64,000 nucleotides of DNA, taken from Anabas testudineus (lineage: Eukaryota > Chordata > Actinopteri > Anabantiformes > Anabantidae). Where the stretch lies: positions 22,268,331-22,332,330 of the forward strand of contig NC_046615.1 in assembly GCF_900324465.2 (NCBI RefSeq), written 5' to 3'. The notes beneath the pieces were generated by a model. The model saw nothing but the letters and a program-made list of their open reading frames with translations, made no database searches and was not told the origin of the DNA. Made by a program: the position numbers and the translations under genes. Each line of letters begins with the position of its first letter. Position 1 is the stretch's first letter. Below, one piece after another: positions 1-11,316 of this stretch.

Positions 1-56
1 GCTGCAGCAGTTCACATACAGTGAAAACAGTCTGTCCAATGAAACCTGCGAGTTGT

Positions 57-405
57 GCTGCACAGATTTGGATTTTGTCTGACTGTCACTGAAAAGTGAC
101 AGATACGGTAGATAAGTATGTGAACTTTTAGCAGTTTAATGATTTCTGCATTAATTTGTCATAAAATCTGATCTGATCTTCATTGAAGTCAAGACAATAA
201 GTGCTAGTTTTCCACTAGCACTATAAATTTTTATGTTTTTTTTCACAATAAAGACATTAAAGATCAGAATTATTTTATTATATTATTTTAGACACATTAT
301 TTTTGTTAATACTGTTGACTTAGATGAAGATCAGATCACATTTTATGACAATGTGTTGATTCGAACTTTTCAGTGATGGTCAGCTGTCCTCTGTGTTTGC
401 AGCTT
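57..405. repeat. Fold-back (inverted-repeat) element, MITE-like
   Basis: Two arms are imperfect reverse complements of each other. The left arm runs about 57-205 and the right arm about 318-405, with an AT-rich centre between them. The shared core reads TCATAAAATCTGATCTGATC on the left and, as its reverse complement, around 320-350 on the right. A second shared block (CACTGAAAAGT) lies further out in each arm. A small perfect hairpin (AGTGCTAGT / ACTAGCACT) sits at about 202-225. No transposase is present, so a non-autonomous DNA element is the simplest reading. Ends and target-site duplication were not resolved. Confidence 0.5.
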
Positions 406-769
406 GTTTGTTCTTAGATTTTCTTTGTGCACTCACTTCGTGTGAAGTTCATATGCACAGTAGAAAGTTGTATTCTGTTAAATTACAAATATCAATGTGG
501 AAATTGATTGTTCAGCCGTAATATTGGGTCATGAAATTAATATTGGACATTAGAGTTTGACCTGACGCACTCGACGTAAAGTTCGTAGTTATGATGCTGT
601 GGGACCATGACTGCATATTTGAATATTTAATCAATCCGTGCAATAGCAAAAGTATTTCAATAAAAATGAAAAGAAATCACCAAAGTCAGTGAGTTCATCC
701 TGTGGGGAACATGACAACATTTTGGACCTTTGTGGTGGACTGACCACAGTGTTTTCTTTGTCTCTGCAG

Positions 770-2293
770 CTCCATCATCGGTCATGTTCATATAGAGGGC
801 CGGAAACAAACCGTCCACCATGAGGAAGCGTCTGACAAATCCGTTTCCGAGGCCATAGACGGGACGAGTTTTCTGGATCAACCTGAGTCGCCCAACACGT
901 CCGATACAGAATGCTCAGAGGAGGTCCAGATGAAACCTCAAATCCCCGTCAGAGAGCCGGAGGAGCAGAGGGAGGTGGACGGAGAGCAGCAGAGTGATGC
1001 TCAGGTAGTAAAACACACCTGTCAGATCTGTGATGAAGAGCTTAAAAAGAAACATAAGTGTTGTTGTAAGTGCTGGTTTGACTGAGGCTGGATACTGGTT
1101 CATTACAACTGGACTAAAGTGCATGTTTATTACTGCAATAAGTGAAATGATACCAGGACTGAGGGGATTGATAGAGAGAGCCACCAAGACAAAACAGACG
1201 TGCTTTAAAAGCTGCAGTTCCTCCAGAGGTTCTTGTTGCTGGGATGGTTCTCCCCTTCCTGCTCCCCAGCGGTCGTGTTTGCTCAGTCTGTTTCCTGTTG
1301 ATCTTATCTGTTTGGTTAAAGACTGATCGTCCTCCAGCTGCTGTCTCGGTTCAGCCCAGCCAATGTTTAGACTTTAAAAACTCAGAGATAAAGTGTTGGG
1401 AGTGTCAGTCGGGGGAAGGAATACAGAAATGGTGCCAGATAAACAATCATAAAATGATCATGTGACCCAAAACTTCATGATTCCCTTTAACAACAAGCGC
1501 GTCATGTGTCTGAGCCTGTGTTGTCACTTTATTGTCCCTCCTGGAAACGTCTGCTGTCTGATTCCGATTGGATTTAGGTTAAATAATGGAGGTAGATGTC
1601 AACATTTTATTTTATGTGCACCTAGATACGTTAACACAGCAGGAGATGGCACTTCCCTCTCCACAGGTGAAACACACGTGTTGTGTTAAGGTCGGCTGAT
1701 CCAAGTCCTGTGTTGAGTTGATGCTGTGTGTTGGGTCATTAACCTGCTGGATGACGTAGCAGACAAAGTGTTTCAGTACCTCTGAATTCATCAGTAAGAT
1801 CAGTGACCCTGTTCCAGAAGCACCAAGCCCTGAACCTACTACTACCTCTCTACTGGTTTGGATCAGATCCTTTCTTCTGCCATTTTGTTTGAATCCTGGT
1901 CTCATCAGCCCCTAAATCCTCAGGGTTCCGTCTTTCTTATTCTTCCTGCTGATGATAAGTTTGCAGTTTGTTGTGTTCTGGCCTCTGTGTTTGTGCTCAT
2001 GAAGTCGTCTTCAGTGTGTAGTAAAAGTCTTTTAGCCCTGATCTTTGGAGGTTTAACAAAGGATCTATTCTTATTCTTATTGTTATTCTCATTCAAATAT
2101 TGATTGTTTTTGTCAAATATTTCACAATTAAAGTTAAAATAATTTTTTCTTTTAAACTTTTAAAAGTTTAAAAGAAAAGTAAATCTGATCTTTTTCCTCT
2201 GACCTGTAGTAGAATGCTGATGCAGTTAGTATGTATATTTATTTACTTCTTTAAAAGTAACGTCCACCTGTGACCTTAACCTGTGCATGTACC

Positions 2294-2332
<39 letters not shown>

Positions 2333-2371
2333 GTCTGTCTGTCTGTCCTGTCTGTCTGTCTGCTCTGTCGC

Positions 2372-2414
<43 letters not shown>

Positions 2415-3971
2415 TTACCTCTCAGGCCGGTCTGGGATCGTTTTCGGCACCTCTACAAGACGACTCGAGAACAGACCTGAACGAGGTCAAAGGTCATCTA
2501 GAAATTGCTTTGTTGGAGAAACACTTCCTACGTGAGTTCAGAGAATTTATTCAATCATATCGGTCACATCCATCCTCCTGAGCCACCTCCTCACTTTCCT
2601 TTTTACCAAATAATCAGAGTACGAATACATTTGCTGCAAAAACAGTGTTTGCAGTTTAGCAGAAGAAGAACTAAACTAAACTCAAAGGACAGATTTATGA
2701 TAAGATGCAGTTAAACCGACTTCTACATTCTGATCATTAGTGGAAACATATATATATATATATATACAGGAAATATGAATTACCAGGATTATATTCAACA
2801 GTTCCACAGAAGGAACCGTGGTGCGGCGTGGTGGCAGATTTCAAGCTCTCAGCTTTACTTTAAAACAGCTCATCATGAGCAGCTGTGCCAGGTGACTGAG
2901 TTACCTGAGTGATCGTTTATTCTTTGTCACCACTGTTCCTAAAAATGTCACACGGACGCTGACAAACGAAGTAAGATGAGTAATAAACAAATTAGTCAAA
3001 TCAGTTATGACTTCACTTTTCTTCCACCCTTTAATCCGCGCTCGCTGTGCACGTGTTGATTGACTGTTCGGTCAACATGGCTCAAACGCTGCACAGCACA
3101 ATAGCATGCTGGGTAATCCGTCAATATCTGCCCGTCTGTTTTATGTAACACACACAGCTATTAATAACCGTGCAGACACCATCTGACACACGCTGTGGCA
3201 CACGAGGACACTGTCTCGTATTATAGTATTTATAAGAGTGAAATGTTATTAACCTAAATTAGCTGTTGTTTCTGTTAATTAAATAGATATAAAAACAGAA
3301 GAGAAGGCAGATGTTGGGACCCTACGCCTGCTCTGTCTCGCAGGAAGCAGCTATGGCTGAAACATCAGCTATATAAATAAATTAGGGTAGAAGAGCGTGT
3401 GACCACCTTCGTTATTCGTCATCTGTCACCATCAGAAGCACCTGGATTCACCAGACGGTGTTTACTCATTTCAGTGGTTCTTCACCAGGCAGCAGCATTA
3501 TCTAACAATTATAAAACAGGTGATAGCATTTATTCTGCAGTGAAGCATTAGGACATTTAAAACGACTCTAATCTGATTAATAATCTGTGTCTCATGTGGT
3601 TTTTGATAGAAATAACTTGAACTGTTCTCACCGTTGTCATTGTCCGGGTGCTGAATGTTAGAATACCTGTTTTGTCACCGTCTGTGTGTTTCAGAGGAGG
3701 AGCTGAGGAAACTTAAAGGAGTCCAACGTGGACGCACTGAAGCAGGAGCTGGAGAAGGAGCGCTGCAGACGCATCGACCTGGAGCAGAAGGTCAACGACG
3801 CCCTGAAATCCAGGTAGTAAAACTTCATTTGAAACAGGCAGAGCAGCTCGTTTCTCTGGGTTTACTGTCTGGGCTCATTGTTTCTGTCCTCTGGAAACTT
3901 CAGACTTGAAGACTCACCTTCACGGACACCTAAAACCCCGCCCTCTCCTTCACCTGCAGGCAGCAGCACAG
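770..3971 (+). pseudogene. gramd4: gramd4-like, amino-terminal exons only, with a frame break (partial or decayed copy, or assembly-damaged gene)
   Basis: Four exons are visible: 770-1004, 2426-2531, 3695-3813 and 3904-3971, all with AG/GT borders. The first contains the acidic patch FLDQPESPNTSDTECSEE. The second has NEVKGHLEIALLEKHFL, and the third a coiled coil (EELRKL then ALKQELEKERCRRIDLEQKV). This order and wording match the N-terminal half of GRAMD4, a mitochondrial/ER membrane protein with a GRAM domain that promotes apoptosis. In the third exon the frame shifts near 3716-3722; a net loss of two bases (or gain of one) fits, and phase at both exon borders agrees with a lesion inside the exon. 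The transmembrane and GRAM-domain exons are not found downstream, where an N gap and repeats begin. The upstream start exon is also outside the window or not recognisable. It could be a real gene split by a scaffold misjoin, or a dead partial copy. Confidence 0.8.
2293..2414. repeat. (CTGT)n microsatellite
   Basis: About 120 bases of CTGT tetranucleotide repeat with a few interruptions. It lies in the gramd4-like intron and ends only about 11 bases before the splice acceptor at 2425. It therefore forms the pyrimidine-rich stretch in front of the second recognised exon. The open frames across it are repeat artefacts. Confidence 0.95.
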
Positions 3972-4430
3972 GTGAGCTGAACAAACATGCTCACCTTTAA
4001 GTAGAAGAACTGCAAAGTGCAAAGTGAGAGCAGCTGAGAGTTTTTCTGTAAACAAATAAACTCGGTCTGGTCACATTATCAGGTACACGTCCTGAACATC
4101 AACCAAACCTTCTCTCCATGTTGTTCTGCATCTTTTAAATGAGTAATTCATGGTCGTACCAGTCCAGTATTGTGTCTGAGCCTCATGTACCTGGAACTTT
4201 GCATCTCAAATTAGTGAAAGTTATATTCTTACTAAATAATTCTCTACATTTTCAGCTAATATATTCTGCTTCTGATTTGACATGTGTACTACATTACACA
4301 TGAGCCTTGGCAGTTGTTGTCAGCAGGACTAACAAAATGTGAAAGGCTTGTTATTGCATGGCATGTTATTTATCACAAATCAGGCTACGGAGGGTATTAG
4401 ATGTGTATAGAACAGAGCGACAGACTAGGT
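3972..4430. other. No gene seen; intronic or intergenic sequence before the gap
   Basis: After the donor at 3972 there is AT-rich sequence with no exon that continues the GRAMD4 reading. Nothing recognisable is seen up to the N run. Confidence 0.5.
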
Positions 4431-4530
4431 NNNNNNNNNNNNNNNNNNNNNNNNNNNNNNNNNNNNNNNNNNNNNNNNNNNNNNNNNNNNNNNNNNNNNN
4501 NNNNNNNNNNNNNNNNNNNNNNNNNNNNNN
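4431..4530. other. Assembly gap (100 N)
   Basis: Exactly one hundred N bases, the usual placeholder for a scaffold gap of unknown size. It falls just after the last recognisable gramd4-like exon and before the repeat and astacin block, so the order across this point is the least certain in the window. Confidence 0.98.
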
Positions 4531-4779
4531 TCTTGTCGCTGGATCCACGCTGGCCCTATGTGATGCGTGTGGTGACTGGAGTTGGTTACACGCTACCGTG
4601 AAGTCAGTCCTGGCCTCGGCGGACGTCAGAAGCTGTTTCTCGGAGGTCTCGACTCAATGCTCGATAGTCCACACATCACTCATGTTTATTGTTAGCTGGT
4701 GTGTAAAGATTGTTTCTTACCATCAATGTTGACAATTAACGTACCTGGATTACTGGATTTATGTACTGTATACTACAGC

Positions 4780-5320
4780 GTTCCACAGGGTTCTGTGCTT
4801 GGACCAATTCTTTTTACTCTATATACATATGTCACTCTTAGGCAATATTACTAGGAAACACACATAAATGTCCATTGCTATGCAGATGATATCCAGCTAT
4901 ATTTATCAATGAAACCAGAAAAAGGAAATTAATTTATCAAACTTCAACTTGCCTAAAAGACATAAAGGCCTGGATGTCCTCTAACTTCTGTCTAATCTCA
5001 GAGACAGTATGTCTAATCGCATTCTTACCCTCCTCACCCCTCTCCTTTTTCCTCTATCTCTTGTGTGCTTCTCTTTCTTATAGTTGTGTTTCCACCTCTC
5101 TGTGTTCCTCTGCAGGTATCCTCAGACCTGGAGCTGCATATCTAAAGAGTGCAGTCACTGGTCCTATCGACCTGCCCAGTGTTTTTCCTCCTTGTTGTGG
5201 TTTCACTCACCCCAACCATTTGAGGCAGATGGCTGCCCACCTAAGCCTGGCTCTGCTGGAGGTTTCTTTCTCTAAAGGGAGTTTTTCCACTCTGCTGTTG
5301 CCTAAAAGCTTGCATGGATG
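4780..5320 (+). mobile_element. L2/CR1-clade LINE fragment (reverse transcriptase end plus 3' end)
   Basis: The plus strand carries decayed reverse-transcriptase motifs: VPQGSVLGPILF at about 4780-4815, YADDIQLYLS at about 4873-4905 (the catalytic YADD), and KDIKAWMSSNF near 4955-4990. About 5190-5320 matches the element at 29555-30511 in its last part (GGAGGTTTCTT, CTCTAAAGGGAGTTTTTCC, TGTTGCCTAAA). Frames are broken, so it is a dead 5'-truncated copy. The stretch 4531-4779 shows no recognisable feature. Confidence 0.75.
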
Positions 5321-5579
5321 TAGGTTGTAGATCTGTTTGTATTAAAGGAGACGGAGACGGTGGTACTGTGCAGCATATATTTCTACAGTTTTATAGAACA
5401 TATCAAAAATCTAAATGATGAAAGTGCACTTTACATAACAAGACGAGAAGTGTTTTGAAATCGATATTTATTGATTACATATTGTTTTCACATTTTTTTG
5501 TCATTGTTTAAATTCATCTAATGATGTTTCATGACATTTAAACCACAGATGTCTGTCAGTCCCAGAACCTTCAGTGTAG

Positions 5580-7470
5580 CTACTTTGAGCAGTACAGCAG
5601 GTTGATGCGGTCGATGTCGTTCTGGCTCATCTGTGTGGCCGTGCCAAAGACAGTGTTTGCTGTTGGGAATAGCCACCATGGTGGGGCTGACGTTGTCCTT
5701 GGAGAAAGCCAGTCTGCAGGGAAACAGACCGAGACAGTGATTTTAACTTGTACTTGAGGTCAACTGGTGATCGTATATAGAAGACAGAGCTGATCAAAAT
5801 ACCAAACACTACTAGAGTCCAGCTATGGAGCTGGTGGGTTTCATAGATGTACTGACCTGCCGTAGTGCATGACAGAGTTGTAGTCATAAGGAGTTCCCAG
5901 ATTCAGAGTGTTGATCTTGTTAAAGTTGTATTCTTCACCTGCAGTTGAGAAAAGAAAATTACCACATTAGAGTAGTGTGATCAAAATAGATTCACATGTC
6001 ACAAGTAGATAAGAAATCTGTAGATCTTAAAAAGAAAATAAGTCAAATTCTGTCTCAACCTAAAAATACACCAATAAAATCAACTGAATTGAGGAGCAGT
6101 CATCGCAGCATCCTACCAGGGATGACATTCTGCAGCAGGATCTTGATGTGCTGGTCCCTGTCGGAGCGGCACTGCTCATGGTTGAAGCCCAGGGCGTGGA
6201 TCAGCTCATGTTGGACTGTTCCAAAATAAATGCAGCCCTCACTTTCAGAGACACCGTCTGTACATTTTCCCTGACGACCCACATATGAGTAGCATCTGTA
6301 CAGATGTAGGAGAACACAGGAAGTCCCAAATCAGACTGAGAACGCTTCATTCTTCAACAGCATCACTGAACTAAACACAGAACTCGATCTAAAGAGAACT
6401 GAGTGGAAACAACAGCAGAACCTGAACCAATGGAGCAAAGTTCAGCTTTGGCTCTGTAAGTTCCTGCAGTGGAAAAGCTGCAGAACAGGACTTAGAGTTG
6501 TCAGTGATACAGGAGAATAAATGTCTGTGTTACAAACCCATCCAGAGACTGTATGTTGACGTAGTCTGTCTGGGTGGTGCGGGGGAAGAATCGAATACAG
6601 GTGGAGGCAGAGAAGGAGTTGATGGCTGTTGTAATGACACTGAGCTGCTGAGAAGCTGAGGTGGAAACACAAAGAGGAAAATCACATTAACGTCAAATGA
6701 AAACTGTAAGAACAAAGATTTTAATTTTATTTCTGTTTAAAAACCTTTGATAAATAATCATGTGTTAGTCTGAATCTACTAAGTTGTTTAAATCGTGGCT
6801 TTGTTGGAGACGACTATGATGAAGTGATCTGCACTTGGTGCAGAGTCATGAAGCTTCTTACTGTAGCTGTTAGAGATCACATAGGGAATGTAAACTTTGC
6901 CATCAGAGGATTTAGGCCACTTGCATCCAGTCTGGACACAGGGGTCAGCGTTCCTGTTGATGGGCACAGCGATGTCACCTTGTATCTGGAAACCATCTTG
7001 GTAAAGACCTGCAGAGAGTTTGTGGAAACAGCAGAGACATCAAAGATAATCAGAAGTTACAATATAGGTACAACTTAAAGTATTAGAGCTGAAGTGTTAC
7101 ATGTTCTATAAATTAATTTGAAGAAGTCACTGTATTTGTTTATTCCTCTAAATAAATGTGATGTCTGAATTTGTCTCACTGATATTTCTGTTGACTTTCT
7201 CCAGCTGCTCTGCCACCGTCAGGATTCCTTCATCTTCTATGTCGTCGTCTCCACTTTCTCTCCTCACAACCTGCACACAGAAAAGTCCCAGATGTTTCTG
7301 TTTGTCATCGACACAGATACTGAGAATATCAAAAAGGAAAGGTCAGAACTTTAAACCTGGACACATGAAGAGCTGAGTGAAGACCTCAGCTGTGAGACTC
7401 ACCATGGCCTCAGTCCAGCTGAGACTGCAAACAGGACCAGGAGACCCAGGATGCACTTGATCGCTGCCAT
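5580..7470 (-). pseudogene. Astacin (C6AST, nephrosin-like) copy A, frame-broken
   Basis: Seven coding exons in the same arrangement as copies B-E: 7403-7470, 7180-7270, 6862-7008, 6538-6655, 6117-6295, 5857-5938 and 5580-5713. The zinc motif HELIHALGFNHEQCRSDRD and the Met-turn SVMHYGR are still present. Compared with copy C, exon 1 lacks one base at the end of the signal peptide and exon 7 has one extra base near the C-terminus. Exon 5 carries a -1 and a +1 about 30 bases apart that cancel, changing about ten residues after GRQG. The TATA box is also one A shorter than in the other copies. It is either a young pseudogene or a correct gene spoiled by assembly indels; all the suspect changes are single-base. 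Confidence 0.8.
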
Positions 7471-7639
7471 GTTACTGAACACTATCAGTCTGAAACAGAA
7501 CACAGGTCAGAACCATGCAGCAGCATTACTGTAGTTTGAGGAGCATTAGGAGCAGCAGCACTACTCACTTACCTTTAGCTCTTCACTTCAGGTAGGAGAG
7601 GAGGAACTGTGATGCTCTGTGAAGGATCTGCTCATCCTC

Positions 7640-7645
7640 TTTATA
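7640..7645 (-). promoter_or_regulatory. TATA box of astacin copy A
   Basis: TATAAA on the minus strand in the same promoter context as the other copies (CTGCTATAAA...GAGGATGAGC), but with one A fewer than in B-E. It lies about 170 bases upstream of the ATG, with a 5' UTR intron in between. Confidence 0.6.
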
Positions 7646-7795
7646 GCAGAGCCTGCAGAGGTCCACCTGTTAGCAGAACATACAGAGGATTAGCTCAGTA
7701 ACACTGGAGCAAACCATGATGTTTACTTCCTTATTGTCAGCTCTCTGTCCCCACTGTCCACCCTCAACTCATACATGCTCGTACTAATCCAGGAA

Positions 7796-8524
7796 AACAA
7801 GGGAGGTGGTATAAATGTAGTATTGAAGTGTTGAGTGTTTCTACTGAGAGATTTTACTGGTTTGAGACAAAATATTCAGACTATTGGAAATTAGATTCAC
7901 TACATTAGGGGATGATTTTGAAAATGTTTCATTGGTTAAAATTCACAGACATTATTTTCAAATCAAATATATATAATTATAATCATATATATTATAATTA
8001 TAATTATATTATATAATATTAATATTATTAAAAAGTTATTTTTGTTTTATTTTCTTTTGTTACAATTATTGTCACTGTTAATAATTTAGTATGTTTTGCT
8101 GACTATACTGTTGTACTTTTACTTTTTAACAATTAACTCTGATAATACTACTTTTACACTAGTAAGGGTTGGTAAAACTTCCTTCACCACTGACAGTGTG
8201 ATTATTCATATTAACAACAAAATCACAAGAAACAGAAACAATAAACTGAATTAACAAAGGTTTTAAATTAAGAATTGTTTTACTTTCTCTTCTTTAGGGT
8301 CTATTGACCATCCACAACTGATGATGCTGCATTTGTCTTTCCTTTACCTGCAAATACTTCTGCTGTTACTGCCACAGTGTAAGTATCGACTTTATCATGA
8401 CAACAAACAAGTCACAAACAAAAAATCTGCATAAAAAAAAAAACGTCATCATAATGAATCCATGCTGAGAGGAAATCTTGTTTGAATTCAGTTTGTACTT
8501 TGTCTTTTACTAATTATTAGTGAG
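7796..8524. other. Spacer between head-to-head astacin copies A and B
   Basis: AT-rich DNA with no gene, forming the centre of palindrome 1. The same spacer recurs between copies C and D (about 19110-19850) with few differences. Both divergent promoters face away from it, so it could hold shared control sequence. An AT-rich hairpin-prone stretch (TATAATTATAATTATAT) lies near 7970-8030. Confidence 0.6.
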
Positions 8525-8667
8525 ATTAGTACGAGCATGTATGAGTTGAGGGTGGACAGTGGGGACAGAGAGCTGACAATAAGGAAGTAAACATCATGGT
8601 TTGCTCCAGTGTTACTGAGCTAATCCTCTGTATATTCTGCTAACAGGTCGACCTCAGCAGGCTCTGC

Positions 8668-8674
8668 TATAAAA
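8668..8674 (+). promoter_or_regulatory. TATA box of astacin copy B
   Basis: TATAAAA in the block GGCTCTGCTATAAAAGAGG, conserved in front of copies B, C, D and E. A 5' UTR exon ends at 8741 (AAAG before GTAAGT) and the coding exon begins after the acceptor at 8824, so transcription starts about 25-30 bases downstream of this box. Confidence 0.8.
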
Positions 8675-8844
8675 GAGGATGAGCAGATCCTTCACAGAGC
8701 ATCACAGTTCCTCCTCTTCTACCTGAAGTGAAGAGCTAAAGGTAAGTGAGTAGTGCTGCTGCTCCTAATGCTCCTCAAACTACAGTAATGCTGCTGCATG
8801 GTTCTGACCTGTGTTCTGTTTCAGACTGATAGTTGTTCAGTAAC

Positions 8845-10577
8845 ATGGCAGCGATCAAGTGCATCCTGGGTCTCCTGGTCCTGTTTGCAGTCTCAGCCTG
8901 GACTGAGGCCATGGTGAGTCTCACAGCTGAGGTCTTCACTCAGGTCTTCATGTGTCCAGGTTTAAAGTTCTGACCTTTCCTTTTTGATATTCTCAGTATC
9001 TGTGTCGATGACAAACAGAAACTCTGGGACTTTTCTGTGTGCAGGTTGTGAGGAGAGAAAGTGGAGACGACGACATAGAAGATGAAGGAATCCTGACGGT
9101 GGCAGAGCAGCTGGAGAAAGTCAACAGAAATATCAGTGAGACACATTCAGACATCACATTTGTTAAGAGAAATAAACAAATACAGAGACTTCTTCAAATT
9201 AATTTATAGAACATGTAACACTTCAGCTCTAATACTTTAAGTTGTACCTATAATTGTAACTTCTGATTATCTTTGGTGTCTCTGCTGTTTCCACAAACTC
9301 TCTGCAGGTCTTTACCAAAATGGTTTCCAGATACAAGGTGACATCGCTGTGCCCATCAACAGGAACGCTGACCCCTGTGTCCAGACTGGATGCAAGTGGC
9401 CTAAATCCTGTGATGGCAAAGTTTACATTCCCTATGTGATCGCTAACAGCTACAGTAAGAACCTTCATGACTCTGCACCAAGTGCAGATCACTTCACCAT
9501 AGTCGTCTCCAATAAAGAACAAAATCTGCGTTCTTATAGTTTTTATTTGACATTTATGTGATTTTCCTCTTTGTGTTTCCACCTTCAGCTTCTCAGCAGC
9601 TCAGAGTCATTACAACAGCCATCAACTCCTTCTCTGCCTCCACCTGTATTCGCTTCATCCCCCGCACCACCCAGACAGACTACATCAACATAAAGTCTCT
9701 GGATGGGTTTGTAACACAGACATTTATTCTCCTGTATCAGTGACAACTCTAAGTCCTGTTCTGCAGCTTTTCCACTGCAGGAACTTACAGAGCCAAAGCT
9801 GAACTTTGCTCCATTGGTTCAGGTTCTGCTGTTGTTTCCACTCAGTTCTCTTCAGATCCAAGTTCAGTGATGCTGTAGAAGAATGAAGCGTTCTCAGTGT
9901 GATGTGGGACTTCCTGTGTTCTCCTACATCTGTGCAGATGCTACTCATATGTGGGTCGTCAGGGAAATGTACAGACGGTGTCTCTGAAAAGTGAGGGCTG
10001 CATTTATTTTGGAACGGTCCAACATGAGCTGATCCACGCCCTGGGCTTCAACCATGAGCAGTGCCGCTCCGACAGGGACCAGCACATCAAGATCCTGCTG
10101 CAGAATGTCATCCCTGGTAGGATGCTGTGATCCCTGCTCCTCAATTCAGTTGATTTTATTGGTGTATTTTGAGTTTGTCTATTTTTGTTATAATACCGTG
10201 ATGTAGTAGTTTTTCCTCTACTGCAGGTATGGCATACAACTTTAACAAGATCAACACTCTGAATCTGGGAACTCCTTATGACTACAACTCTGTCATGCAC
10301 TACGGCAGGTCAGTACATCTATGAAACCCACCAGCTCCATAGCTGGACTCTAGCAGTGTTTGGTATTTTCATCAGCTCGGTCTTCTATATACGATCACCA
10401 GTTGAACTAAAGTACAAGTTAAAATCACTGACTCGGTCTGTTCCCTGCAGACTGGCTTTCTCCAAGGACAACGTCAGCCCCACCATGGTGGCTATTCCTG
10501 ACAGCAATGCTGTATTTGGCACGGCCACACAAATGAGCCAGAACGACATCGACCGCATCAACCTGCTGTACTGCTAA
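8845..10577 (+). CDS. Astacin metalloprotease copy B (six-cysteine type, nephrosin-like)
   Basis: Secreted zinc endopeptidase of the M12A family; 270 aa from exons 8845-8913, 9045-9135, 9308-9454, 9589-9706, 9938-10116, 10227-10308 and 10451-10577. Residues 1-22 form a signal peptide (MAAIKCILGLLVLFAVSAWT). A short acidic propeptide follows and ends at QGDIAVP, whose Asp is the likely latency switch. The catalytic core has HELIHALGFNHEQCRSDRD at about 170-188 (three zinc His and the Glu base) and Met-turn SVMHYGR at about 223-229. Two early cysteines (DPC...GCKW) mark the teleost C6AST group, and NADPC/CKWPKS resembles nephrosin, a neutrophil/head-kidney protease. It ends LLYC with no SK, unlike the other copies. 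It also has an extra Cys (KSCDG instead of KSSDG). The 3' polyadenylation signal AATAAA is at 10744. Hatching enzymes (HCE/LCE) are the alternative; the intact introns argue against the intronless HCE type. Confidence 0.9.
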
Positions 10578-10865
10578 AAGTAACTACACTGAAGGTTCTG
10601 GGACCTGACAGACATCTGTGGTTTAAACATCATGAAACATCATTATGATGACTTTAAAATATGTAGATAATTTATATTCTTTTCAGTAAAAACAGTCTCA
10701 TGACAGAAAACTTTAAGTAATTAGGTTCCAGTTTAATTTAATCAATAAATATCGATTTTAAACACACCTGTTGTCTTGTTGTCAGCTTTCATCCTTTTTA
10801 TTTTCCGATATGTTTTATGAACCTATAGAAAAATATGCTGCACAGTACCACAGACCTGGTGTGAC

Positions 10866-11054
10866 AGCAGCTGGTGAGTGTAGTGGTAACAACACCACCT
10901 CCCATGTGGAAGACTGGGGTTCAAATCCCAGCTGTGGCCTAACTCCAGTAGGGGTCCTTAGGCAAGACCTCCGCACCCTGCCTACCCTTGTAACTTGTAA
11001 TGACTTGTAAGTCGCTTTGAATAAAAGCGTCTGCTAAATGACTAAATGTAAATG
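10866..11054 (+). mobile_element. tRNA-derived SINE (full length)
   Basis: The head has Pol III-like boxes: an A-box-like TGTAGTGG near 10880 and a B box GGTTCAAATCCC near 10920. A body with CTCCAGTAGGGGTCCTTAGGC follows. The tail GCTTTGAATAAAAGCGTCTG ends in CTAAATGTAAATG. The tail is shared with the LINE ends at 43849 and 16430. Related copies lie at 52581 and 59061. Confidence 0.85.
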
Positions 11055-11316
11055 TGTGATGTAACAAAATGATTTATTAACTAACAATCACAGCACATAA
11101 CTGTGAAAATATCCAAAGAAAAGCTTGTATGGACTTAAATTCAGATTTACTTGATAAAACCTGTTGAGTAGCTTCACACTGGTCAACAAGGTTATCCAAG
11201 AAGAAGTTAGTATTTTCACACTCAACAGAGCATCAACACAGGAAGGTCAATTCTCAGTCCTAGAAACAGGTGAGAACAAAGTACTAGTCAAAACAGAAAA
11301 GCATAGGACAGAGATT

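Larger units (their letters stand above)
5360..10855. repeat. Large palindrome 1: inverted duplication holding astacin copies A and B
   Basis: The left arm (about 5360-7795) and right arm (about 8525-10855) are reverse complements including introns, promoters, 5' UTR introns and 3' flanks. They are separated by a roughly 730-base AT-rich spacer. The outer ends are marked by the shared block TGTGCAGCATAT... on the left and its complement at about 10826-10855. A second palindrome of the same plan lies 11.32 kb downstream, including the spacer. Confidence 0.9.

Noticed and set aside
57-405. CRISPR-like or tandem repeat array
   Set aside because: The repeats are inverted and only two in number; no regular spacers exist anywhere in the window.
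2270-2581. Three plus-strand frames with SVCLSVCLSV
   Set aside because: They translate the CTGT microsatellite; only the part after 2426 in one frame is a real exon.
6100-6282. Separate small protein starting MGRQGKC
   Set aside because: It is exon 5 of astacin copy A read with its compensated indels, not an independent gene.
10866-10950. Possible tRNA gene (A and B boxes)
   Set aside because: It is the head of a SINE, with the SINE body and LINE-type tail attached, and the cloverleaf is not kept.
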